Assembly (NCBI RefSeq): GCF_014635865.1
Contig: NZ_BMDQ01000002.1
Coordinates: 1 to 64,000 of the forward strand
Direction of reading: 5' to 3'
Origin: Winogradskyella haliclonae
GTDB taxonomy: Bacteria > Bacteroidota > Bacteroidia > Flavobacteriales > Flavobacteriaceae
Length of the DNA stretch: 64,000 bases
Shown here in pieces: positions 27,439-34,583 of this stretch (position 1 is its first letter; each line of letters begins with the position of its first letter). Below the pieces are notes generated by a model, which saw only the letters and a program-made list of their open reading frames with translations, was not told the origin of the DNA and searched no databases. The position numbers and the translations under genes were made by a program.

Positions 27439-28084
27439 GAGCTGGCTTTAAAGTATAAATATCATCACTATCCCATTTGTCTTCAAAATCTGAAGCCATA
27501 AATTTCTTAAGAAAATTGTGTAATTCCTCACTGGAGGCAGTTAATACCAAATCTTCATCCAACCCTATTTTTTCATGTTTTAACCTTAATCTGTCTTGTT
27601 TAAATAAAGCTCCGATGGCTTTTTCTGAGAGCCACTTTAAAGTTATTGACTTGTCCTCATTATGCTGTACATATGCCGTAGAGTGTGTTTTTAGTAAATG
27701 TTGACCAACAAGTTTGTTTAATTCGTCACTTTCATACTCAAAAGGGGCAAAGTCTATAAAAAGATGCTCGTTAACTTTAAATGGAATTCCCATAAAAAGT
27801 GCCTCACTTTCTTTTTTAGTATATTTAATAAAATAGCCATTTTTATAGCTATCGTAAACTTTAAGGTCTTCAGCTGATAGTTTAACACCTTCCTCATTCT
27901 CTTTTTTAAATTCATCTTCAAAAGATAAAACTTCCCAATCACCATTTTTGTTATCGGTCCAATTTCCAACTAGAGCGGCATCATACTTAATTTCATTTTT
28001 AACATAAAAAGGCTGAATAGATTTTACAATACACGAGCTAAATAACAACAACCCTAATACTAATACTACAATTCTTGATTTCAT
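27425..28084 (-). CDS. Putative lipoprotein upstream of the LytS/LytTR pair
   Basis: A 219-residue lipoprotein: hydrophobic segment VLVLGLLLF, lipobox FSSC with Cys18, then a soluble domain starting with IQPFYVKNEIKYDAALVGNW, resembling small lipocalin-like or DUF-type Bacteroidota lipoproteins. It is the first gene of the operon and its 3' end overlaps the kinase gene by 14 bp, so it may be a ligand sensor or partner of the kinase. No known family is recognised. Confidence 0.68.
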   Translation of the reverse strand: MKSRIVVLVLGLLLFSSCIVKSIQPFYVKNEIKYDAALVGNWTDNKNGDWEVLSFEDEFKKENEEGVKLSAEDLKVYDSYKNGYFIKYTKKESEALFMGIPFKVNEHLFIDFAPFEYESDELNKLVGQHLLKTHSTAYVQHNEDKSITLKWLSEKAIGALFKQDRLRLKHEKIGLDEDLVLTASSEELHNFLKKFMASDFEDKWDSDDIYTLKPAHAKP

Positions 28085-28130
28085 GATTCTTTGTTTTAAA
28101 AGTTTCAGCTAAACTCTTATAAAAGACAAA

Positions 28131-28166
28131 GAGTTGCAACGAATTTCGACAAACACGTTGCAACTC
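28131..28166. promoter_or_regulatory. 11-bp inverted repeat upstream of the lipoprotein-LytS-LytTR operon
   Basis: GAGTTGCAACG (28131-28141) and CGTTGCAACTC (28156-28166) are perfect inverted repeats with a 14-nt gap. Each arm contains the self-complementary GTTGCAAC, and the copies are 25 bp apart. It could be an operator for the operon starting at 28084 or the terminator of the DoxX gene, since a T-rich stretch follows on the minus strand. Confidence 0.45.
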
Positions 28167-28202
28167 ATGCCAAACACTTTAAAGTGCTATTTTATAGGAA
28201 TA

Positions 28203-28586
28203 TTATCTTCCTTTTCGGCCATCTACAGAGAAAGACCCTGGACCAGCTAAAAAGATGACTACAAAAGCAAAAAGATATAGTAATGCCATTTCTTTTCTTG
28301 CTAATGGGTCACTAGCATGAACAATAAAAGCTGCTACAGCCATAGTAATTGCCGCTGGTATTGCTGCTAATTTTGTTTTTAATCCTACAATTATTAATAC
28401 AGGAGCTAAAAATTCTCCAATAAGACAAAGAATTAAAGAAACCGTTGACCCGACACCCAAAGGATCAGGAAATCCAGATGGGTCTGATAATTTATCTAGT
28501 TTTGGAATACCATGCCTTACAAGCATCATTCCTCCAAAACCTAATCTAAGAATTAGTAAGGCTAAATCGTTATAATTTTTTTTCAA
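28203..28586 (-). CDS. DoxX family membrane protein
   Basis: A 127-residue protein with four transmembrane helices and the DoxX signature LILRLGFGGMMLVRHGIPKL at the N-terminus. Function in the family is unclear; members are linked to terminal oxidases, thiosulfate oxidation or redox stress. It ends with RKGR after FSVDG. It lies between the di-haem peroxidase gene, which has its own terminator, and the LytS operon, so it is probably transcribed alone. Confidence 0.88.
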   Translation of the reverse strand: MKKNYNDLALLILRLGFGGMMLVRHGIPKLDKLSDPSGFPDPLGVGSTVSLILCLIGEFLAPVLIIVGLKTKLAAIPAAITMAVAAFIVHASDPLARKEMALLYLFAFVVIFLAGPGSFSVDGRKGR

Positions 28587-28627
28587 AATTGTTGGTTATT
28601 TGGGTTAATAATAGTCTAAAGATATAA

Positions 28628-28657
28628 AAAAAGCACCTTTTACTAAAGGTGCTTTTT
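28628..28657. terminator. Intrinsic terminator of the di-haem peroxidase gene
   Basis: A perfect 13-bp stem (AAAAAGCACCTTT / AAAGGTGCTTTTT) with loop TACT lies 16 bp after the peroxidase stop codon, upstream of the DoxX gene. Confidence 0.9.
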
Positions 28658-28673
28658 ATTATAAGTTTGTAAA

Positions 28674-29861
28674 CTATTCATTTATAAAAGGATTGCTCCA
28701 TTTTTCATTAGTGTAAACATCATTGCCGGCCAAAGTTCTCATAAAAGCTATTACAGCATTGCGTTCTTCATCTGTAAGATTAAGCTGCTGACCATTACCA
28801 TTTGGTCTTAATCTTGGGTCCAAATTAGCATTCCCAGCAAGATTTATGTCATTGTAGTGATTAAGTACAGTTACCAAGTTATTACTAGCACCAATATGCA
28901 TAAACTGTCCGTTACTTGTGCCATTGGCCTTTACAACATCTCTAAGTGTAGGTGAGCGTGTGACGTCCAAATCTGCTCCAGAATTATCGATACTCCCAAT
29001 AACACCATTGTTGAGAGAATTTGGGATGATACTAAATTCTGGCGCTTGATGACAACCGGCACAGCCAATACCGCCATTAGTTCTTATCCCCTCATTATTG
29101 AACACAGGCGGTTGCAAAAACAGCTGTTTGCCCAAATTTTCCTGTTGTGTAAAGTTGGCAAATGGTTGCCCATCATTATTAGCATTGACTCTGCCTTCGT
29201 CATACTTACTATCAAAAGATTGAATACTACGTATAAATTGTGCTAAGGCATCTTGCATACGTGCTTCGGTAATGGATGCATTGCCAAAAGCTCGGTTAAA
29301 AAGCTCTGGATAATAGTCTATACCTTCTAATCTTGTTATTAAATCATTGAATGATAAATCACCGTTCTCTCCACTAAAGCCCATTTCTACATGATCTTGT
29401 ATTGGCATTGTGGTTTGCGTTTCTAAAGTGTTAGCACGTTCGTCCCAAAAGAATCTTGCTTCGTCAGAAAATCTCGCATTCACCAAACGCATAGAATGTC
29501 TTCCGGTAACACCATTAACTCCAAGACTTGCTTGAGCATCATCACTAAATGCAAACTCTTGCTTGTGACAACTTGCACATGAAATACTATTGTTTACAGA
29601 TAAATTTTTATCGTAAAATAATACACGACCAAGCATAGCACCTTCATCAGTAATACTATTATTTCCAGTATTATCACGTGTAATATAATTTGGAATATTT
29701 TGATTTGAATAATTTGGTAAAACATCGAAGTTAGCAGTGAAAATTCCAGAAAAATCGAATTCCGTATCTGGGTCATTGACTTCAACGGGTGTCAAATCAT
29801 TGTTGTCTGATGAACATGAAAATAATGCAATAGCAAAGAAGAGGAGAAAGGATTGCTTCAT
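28674..29861 (-). CDS. Di-haem cytochrome c peroxidase, MauG/CcpA family lipoprotein
   Basis: A 395-residue periplasmic lipoprotein (lipobox LFSC, Cys16) that should reduce H2O2 or act as a MauG-like oxidase. Two haem-binding CxxCH motifs are present: SCASCHKQEF in the N-terminal domain and GCAGCHQAPEF in the second. The region RFFWDERANTLETQTT and the conserved QDHVEMG between them are typical of the family. The last part, ERNAVIAFMRTL, is the usual C-terminal helix. Electron donors would be c-type cytochromes; none are encoded nearby. Confidence 0.94.
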   Translation of the reverse strand: MKQSFLLFFAIALFSCSSDNNDLTPVEVNDPDTEFDFSGIFTANFDVLPNYSNQNIPNYITRDNTGNNSITDEGAMLGRVLFYDKNLSVNNSISCASCHKQEFAFSDDAQASLGVNGVTGRHSMRLVNARFSDEARFFWDERANTLETQTTMPIQDHVEMGFSGENGDLSFNDLITRLEGIDYYPELFNRAFGNASITEARMQDALAQFIRSIQSFDSKYDEGRVNANNDGQPFANFTQQENLGKQLFLQPPVFNNEGIRTNGGIGCAGCHQAPEFSIIPNSLNNGVIGSIDNSGADLDVTRSPTLRDVVKANGTSNGQFMHIGASNNLVTVLNHYNDINLAGNANLDPRLRPNGNGQQLNLTDEERNAVIAFMRTLAGNDVYTNEKWSNPFINE

Positions 29862-29938
29862 AAATAGATTAAATTGATTGTACTTATATGACTACAACAA
29901 ACCTGAATGGTTTAATGCGATTATGAAATAATCAATAA

Positions 29939-29970
29939 AAAATCCCCAATACATTAATATTGAGGATTTT
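29939..29970 (-). terminator. Terminator of the DoxX-GIN operon
   Basis: AAAATCC plus CAAT pairs with ATTG plus GGATTTT around an 8-nt loop, with one C-A mismatch. On the minus strand it is followed by a T run, 15 bp after the stop of the GIN-domain gene. Confidence 0.75.
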
Positions 29971-29984
29971 AAACAATGATTTTT

Positions 29985-30875
29985 TTAAAAGAGGTTTACA
30001 ATTTTCCCTTCATCTTCAGGCTTAATAATCACTAGTAGTTTTTTAAAGCCTAATGCGTTTTGTTTATAAACTTTTGTGCCTACTGACCATTTTTCTTTCC
30101 GTTTAGAGTTTGGCATCATAGGAAAACCATAACCAAAGTAACTGCCATCTGCTTTAGGGCCTTTAACGATAAATTGATTTCTGTTGGATGAATTGTTCTT
30201 TATTTTAAAAGAAATCCATTTAATATTATCTTTTTTCATCTTGTAGTTTGAAGATGATTCCACAATACCACTAGATTTAGTTTTTATTTTATTGTCTTTT
30301 GGTAATTGCTTGTAAAGTAATTTTCCGTCATTAGAGACATCTGCCCATAAGTATAGAGTTGGATTAACTTTTATAGTTCCAGAATCCCATAGATTTACAT
30401 AAACTTTTTCTGCTTCTATATTTGAAGCATCTATGTGGCCTATTTCTGTACCTAAACGCAGCTCTTTTGTTTTTCCATCAATAATTACCCTGCCAATATT
30501 AGCATTTACTCTTAAAACATTATTATTTACATTAGTGATAATGGTTTTATCGTGTGTATCATGAACCACACGTTTTAGATTAGGTGCACCAATTTTAATG
30601 GTAATTTTTTGAGTAGGCTGAATCCATTTTAGCTGACTAAAGTGAATTGTGCCATCTACAATTTCTGTATCGATGTATTTAAATAGATTAGACTCGGCCG
30701 TAATTTCTAAACGTTCTTTAGCAGAATTGTCAATAGTGATATTGGCGTATAGATCTATTTTTATGGTTTCTACATTCTTAAATGGGAATGTTCGTGTTTC
30801 TAGGTTTTTATTTCCTTTGATTTGTGCTAGACCTGTAAATCCTACAAGTATTAGCAATAGGCTTAGCTTTTTCAT
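29985..30875 (-). CDS. GIN-domain (DUF2807) secreted protein
   Basis: A 296-residue protein with a signal peptide (residues 1-17, GLA|Q) and a repetitive beta-helix-like domain: TFPFKNVETIKIDLYANITI followed by regular strands such as GRVIIDGKTKELRLGTEIGHIDASNIEAEKVYVNLWDSG, given here only in part. This matches the GIN (putative auto-transporter adhesin head) family of Bacteroidota. The C-terminal part is less regular. Last gene of a four-gene unit with DoxX and two small exported proteins. Confidence 0.75.
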   Translation of the reverse strand: MKKLSLLLILVGFTGLAQIKGNKNLETRTFPFKNVETIKIDLYANITIDNSAKERLEITAESNLFKYIDTEIVDGTIHFSQLKWIQPTQKITIKIGAPNLKRVVHDTHDKTIITNVNNNVLRVNANIGRVIIDGKTKELRLGTEIGHIDASNIEAEKVYVNLWDSGTIKVNPTLYLWADVSNDGKLLYKQLPKDNKIKTKSSGIVESSSNYKMKKDNIKWISFKIKNNSSNRNQFIVKGPKADGSYFGYGFPMMPNSKRKEKWSVGTKVYKQNALGFKKLLVIIKPEDEGKIVNLF

Positions 30876-30883
30876 TTTGAGAA

Positions 30884-31267
30884 TTATTTTTTAGTGTTTT
30901 TAGCTTCAGGATTATTGTAAGTTGCTTCATAAGTGAAGCTTTCAGGCTCATATTCAAATTTTATTGAGCGATTTGGCTGGTTTTGTAATTCGTACTCATC
31001 ATTATTTACAAATTTGAATTTAATATCGTATTGTGCTGCTTGGAATTCTACTTTTGCTTCATAAATGCTATCATTATTTTCATCTGTAAGCGGTACTAAT
31101 TCTTCCCATGCAGGACTTGTAAATTGACCTCTTACACCAGGATTACTAATAGTATCTAGACCACGCATATTGACTTTAAAATTAATAGTTTTGAGATGTG
31201 TTTCTTGTATACAACTTGTCATCAGTACAATAGCAATTAGAAGGAGAAATGATTTATAGTTTTTCAT
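30884..31267 (-). CDS. Small lipoprotein with a CBM-like beta domain
   Basis: A 127-residue lipoprotein (lipobox MTSC, Cys19). After the anchor, the sequence FKVNMRGLDTISNPGVRG, then WEELVPLTDENNDSIYEAKV and YDIKFKFVNND, resembles the starch-binding (CBM20/48-like) domains that carry the motif of a central ligand-bearing beta sandwich. The similarity is a judgement by eye. Gap to the GIN gene is 8 bp and to the upstream secreted protein 12 bp. Confidence 0.65.
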   Translation of the reverse strand: MKNYKSFLLLIAIVLMTSCIQETHLKTINFKVNMRGLDTISNPGVRGQFTSPAWEELVPLTDENNDSIYEAKVEFQAAQYDIKFKFVNNDEYELQNQPNRSIKFEYEPESFTYEATYNNPEAKNTKK

Positions 31268-31279
31268 GATTTCTAAGTT

Positions 31280-31765
31280 TTAAAGTTTAGTATAGTTATA
31301 TGTGTTTCTTACAAATTTTTCGTCATTGTCTAGATATGAGACTTCTTTAGTCACAGTATAAGTTGAATCCGTTATTGTATGCGTGATAAACATATTGGCT
31401 TTTTTACCATTATCTCTACTTTGGTAAGTTGTTACGAGAGTTTTTGTACCATTTTGCTCAGTAAAGTTTAGGACTCTTTCATTTCCAAAATAGCTACCAT
31501 TTTTTCTGATTTTTATTGAGCTCTTATGGTTTTTACTCGGCTCGTAAGTGTATTGCACATTAGAGATTATTTTGTCACCTTCAATTTTAAATTGCATAGT
31601 GGCATCAATAGTTTGTTGTTTGCCAGATTGGTAATCTTTATAAGTCAAAGTGCCTTTCCAACTGGTATTGTTCATACTTTCAAAATCCGAAAGCGAAATG
31701 GTATTCTGTGCATCAATAGATAGTACTGTGAATAGTAAAACGCATGTTGTAAATAGAGTTTTCAT
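31280..31765 (-). CDS. Small secreted protein, unknown function
   Basis: A 161-residue protein with a signal peptide (MKTLFTTCVLLFTVLSIDA|Q). The mature part has beta-rich segments (SWKGTLTYKDYQSGKQQ, MQFKIEGDKIISNVQYTYE) like a lipocalin or small calycin. No cysteine or catalytic motif is seen. It is the second gene of the DoxX/GIN unit, 20 bp after the DoxX gene. Confidence 0.6.
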   Translation of the reverse strand: MKTLFTTCVLLFTVLSIDAQNTISLSDFESMNNTSWKGTLTYKDYQSGKQQTIDATMQFKIEGDKIISNVQYTYEPSKNHKSSIKIRKNGSYFGNERVLNFTEQNGTKTLVTTYQSRDNGKKANMFITHTITDSTYTVTKEVSYLDNDEKFVRNTYNYTKL

Positions 31766-31785
31766 AATGTGTAGTTTTTGAATGA

Positions 31786-32280
31786 TTATTTTAATTTTTT
31801 GCTGATAAGAAAGTCAAGTCCAAAGCGGCCAGAACCAAGAGTTAGGTTGTAAATAGCTACCCATAAAAAGCCCATTGCTGGTAGCATATTCCAGGCTGGT
31901 CCATTCCATTTTTGAAGAAAAATAGCAACGAGCATGGTACACATAATTAAGAAAGAAGAGATACGTGTACCAACGCCTAGAGCTAGTAGAATTCCACCCA
32001 CAGCTTCACTAAATGCACCCATCCAAGCAAAGAAAATAGGAAACATAGCAAATATGCCACCGTAAGCTTTAACGTCTTCAGGGAACCAAGCGGCGACTTC
32101 AAATAGATTTAGGTTTTGACTATCTGGTGTCCATGGCACACCAAATTTATCGGCTCCAAAACCAATGGAGAGTCCAATTCCGCATCCGAATCTGATGATA
32201 AAGAAAACGAAATCCGAAAACCAGTTTTTCTGAAGGGTAGGTGCAATTAAAAATTTGAATAAAGATTTTAAACGTGTCAT
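31786..32280 (-). CDS. DoxX family membrane protein
   Basis: A 164-residue protein with four transmembrane helices and the DoxX-like core FIIRFGCGIGLSIGFGADKF, then MFPIFFAWMGAFSEAVGGIL. It is larger than the DoxX protein at 28203. It heads a minus-strand unit with two small exported proteins and a GIN-domain protein. The 7TM-AraC regulator gene ends 120 bp upstream, and that gap holds repeated sites, so regulation by this regulator is plausible. Confidence 0.85.
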   Translation of the reverse strand: MTRLKSLFKFLIAPTLQKNWFSDFVFFIIRFGCGIGLSIGFGADKFGVPWTPDSQNLNLFEVAAWFPEDVKAYGGIFAMFPIFFAWMGAFSEAVGGILLALGVGTRISSFLIMCTMLVAIFLQKWNGPAWNMLPAMGFLWVAIYNLTLGSGRFGLDFLISKKLK

Positions 32281-32350
32281 CGTATTTGTGTTTTAAGAGC
32301 TGACATACATCAGCGAGATTGATGACACAAATTTGCGACACAAACGTTGC

Positions 32351-32410
32351 GTGGACGACTTAAAGCGTACTAGAACGTCCTAAATACGATTTGAGACGTC
32401 TTATTTTAGT
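32351..32410. repeat. Three direct-repeat-like sites, 20-21 bp apart, before the DoxX operon
   Basis: Three sites share ACG(A/T)C(T/C)TA: ACGACTTAAA at 32355, ACGTCCTAAA at 32375 and ACGTCTTATT at 32396. Spacing is 20 and 21 bp, close to two helical turns. They lie between the AraC-type regulator gene, whose stop codon overlaps the last site, and the DoxX gene start. AraC proteins bind direct repeats with such spacing, so an operator is likely but unproven. Confidence 0.5.
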
Positions 32411-33573
32411 TGCGTTTTTAAATATTCAGTAGGAGAGAAGCTTGTTAGCTTTTTAAAGACACGATTAAAAGTGGCTTTGCTATTAAACCCACATTCTTGA
32501 GCAATACCAAGTAAGGATAATTGCTGTTGCTTATTTTCTTTAAGCATATTTTTAAAAGCTTCGACACGATAACCGTTTACAAAGTCGTTGAAGTTTTTGT
32601 TAAATCCAGAGTTTATGGTTTCCGATAATTGACCTCGTGTCATATTTGCCATTTTCGCTAAGTCCGATAAGTTGAGCTCAGGATTTAAATATGCTTTTTG
32701 GTCTACCATTAAATGATTTACTGTAGTAATATCTTCTTCAGAAACAGATTTGTGTTCTATGTTATCTGTTTCTTCTGGGATACCAATGGTTTTTGGAGAA
32801 AAACTGAAATCTAACTTATTCAGTTTTGTGGTGTCTGTAAAGTAACCTTTGATACCAACAAACAAAGTGATCATAGCAACTAGTAGATTAAGCCACCAGC
32901 GTTCTTGATACCCTAATTCTATAAAGCGTGAACCAATAATATCTTGAATGGTACCGTATAGAAATAATATGCTAAAGAGCACCAAAAAGGTTAAAATCCA
33001 ATTGAGTTCAAGCTTATACGTATTTGAAAAATACTGTATAATCTTTTTACGATAACTATAAAATAGCTGGAACGTAAATGCCAAATACAATAGCATAAAC
33101 GGTGGCTCGATATAAGACATAATGCTTAAAATGTATTCTTCGTCTAAAGAAATTTTTAGTACACCATTCTGAGTCTCATTAAATCCTGGTTGTAAGGCGT
33201 CGTATGTGTAAATCGAAAATCTATAGACCACAAATCCAATGGCCAAGGCAAAATGCCACCAATGACCTTTTTTGAACTTAAAATTTGAAGTGGTAACTGA
33301 CTTTACATACAAGTAAATTAATGGCGCAAGTGCAATACCAATATTTATAAGAAAATAATTAATCTTTGTAGTTCTAAAAGCATCGTACCAGCCCATAAAA
33401 CCTAGCGTGTAACAAGTTTGCGAGTAACTCGTTAGTAACAAAATGAATCCCAAAAATAAATCTGAAAGATGACGTTTTTTAAAATACCGACCAAATAAAA
33501 GACACACGAAAACAAGGCCTTGTAGAGCTAAAATTAAAAGCGGTAAACTCCAACGGTTAAAATCTGGAAACAT
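32401..33573 (-). CDS. AraC-type transcriptional regulator with N-terminal membrane domain
   Basis: A 390-residue protein with about seven transmembrane helices in the first 240 residues (LPLLILALQGLVFVCLLFG, LFLGFILLLTSYSQT, and others), a linker, and a C-terminal AraC helix-turn-helix domain: LNLSDLAKMANMTRGQLSE and LLGIAQECGFNSKATFNRVF, ending SFSPTEYLK. This fits the 7TM-AraC sensors common in Flavobacteriaceae. The membrane domain probably senses a lipid-phase or membrane signal. It lies upstream of the DoxX operon on the same strand. Confidence 0.93.
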   Translation of the reverse strand: MFPDFNRWSLPLLILALQGLVFVCLLFGRYFKKRHLSDLFLGFILLLTSYSQTCYTLGFMGWYDAFRTTKINYFLINIGIALAPLIYLYVKSVTTSNFKFKKGHWWHFALAIGFVVYRFSIYTYDALQPGFNETQNGVLKISLDEEYILSIMSYIEPPFMLLYLAFTFQLFYSYRKKIIQYFSNTYKLELNWILTFLVLFSILFLYGTIQDIIGSRFIELGYQERWWLNLLVAMITLFVGIKGYFTDTTKLNKLDFSFSPKTIGIPEETDNIEHKSVSEEDITTVNHLMVDQKAYLNPELNLSDLAKMANMTRGQLSETINSGFNKNFNDFVNGYRVEAFKNMLKENKQQQLSLLGIAQECGFNSKATFNRVFKKLTSFSPTEYLKTQLK

Positions 33574-33675
33574 TGTGTGTTTTTGTTTAAAACCTAAATG
33601 TATCTATTTTATTAGAGAATATAAAAATGGATACGGCTCAAATTGTTTCAAAGTCAAACTATGGACATAATTTTG

Positions 33676-34419
33676 TCAATTTTCACAATAACTTTCATAA
33701 TCATCAGCTATTTTTCTAAAAGCTTTCCCACTTCTTGGAAAGTAATCCCCATTTTGAGCATTTTCAACAATCTTTGGACAGGTTTTGAAGAACCGTTTTA
33801 CAGATTTTTTAAATGCTTTATGATTGTTATAATTTAGAAAATGGGTATCACTTTCATATACTGGTTTTTCTTGTGTTTGAAAGTAAACTATTTGTGAAGT
33901 GGCATAGTAGTTTGAAGTGATATCTTTAAAAATTCGAGCTTTGCTATTTTCATAATATAATGTACGTAGATTATTTGCTATAGCCCCTTTTATATGTCTT
34001 AGAAAAAACACATTGATAGTGTCATCTATAGCGTAATTTTTAGATAATATCCTTTTTTTCTGATTAGCATCTAAGTTTGGATCTAAATCAAGCATTCTAT
34101 ATGATAGGTCTTTGAGTTTTGAAGTATATATTGTTGCTGATTTCACTTTTATATCTTTCCAACCTTTAACAAGGTTTTCTTTAGGTTTTTCTTTTATAAA
34201 TACAATTGATTTTGCATCTATAGGATTAACAAAACCAAAACCTGATACAGTTTCATTATTAAGAGAAGTGTAAGTCAATGAATCAAAAACTATTCTTGGT
34301 TGTTCTTTTTTTAGACTTCTACTTGTTATATAAAATTGTGTATGTAGTTTATCTGTACAAAAAAGAAGCGTTAATGTAATTAGTAATAGTTTATAGATAT
34401 TGATAGGTTTTCTGAGCAT
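33676..34419 (-). CDS. Secreted or membrane-anchored protein, unknown function
   Basis: A 247-residue protein with a hydrophobic N-terminus (about residues 9-22, YKLLLITLTLLFC) that could be a signal peptide or anchor. The body is mixed alpha/beta with no familiar motif and two cysteines near the C-terminus (FFKTCPK and ESYCEN). It is flanked by 102 bp before the AraC-type gene and by the E1 terminator, so it is probably monocistronic. Confidence 0.55.
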   Translation of the reverse strand: MLRKPINIYKLLLITLTLLFCTDKLHTQFYITSRSLKKEQPRIVFDSLTYTSLNNETVSGFGFVNPIDAKSIVFIKEKPKENLVKGWKDIKVKSATIYTSKLKDLSYRMLDLDPNLDANQKKRILSKNYAIDDTINVFFLRHIKGAIANNLRTLYYENSKARIFKDITSNYYATSQIVYFQTQEKPVYESDTHFLNYNNHKAFKKSVKRFFKTCPKIVENAQNGDYFPRSGKAFRKIADDYESYCEN

Positions 34420-34533
34420 AAATTATTCTTTTCTAATGACTACCAATATTAATAAATGATTTTTTATTATTCAAATGCGCTTTTAGTATTTCAATTGTTT
34501 GTTTTCAGGTGTTTTTGTTTTAAATAATAAAAA

Positions 34534-34558
34534 CGCCTCTAATGTTAAATTAAAGGCG
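34534..34558 (-). terminator. Terminator of the fused E1 gene
   Basis: CGCCT and TAAT pair with ATTA and AGGCG with one C-A mismatch and a 5-nt loop. The minus strand continues GCGTTTTTATTATT. It lies 26 bp after the E1 stop codon. Confidence 0.7.
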
Positions 34559-34583
34559 CTTAGTTTTATAACTATATGTTTTG

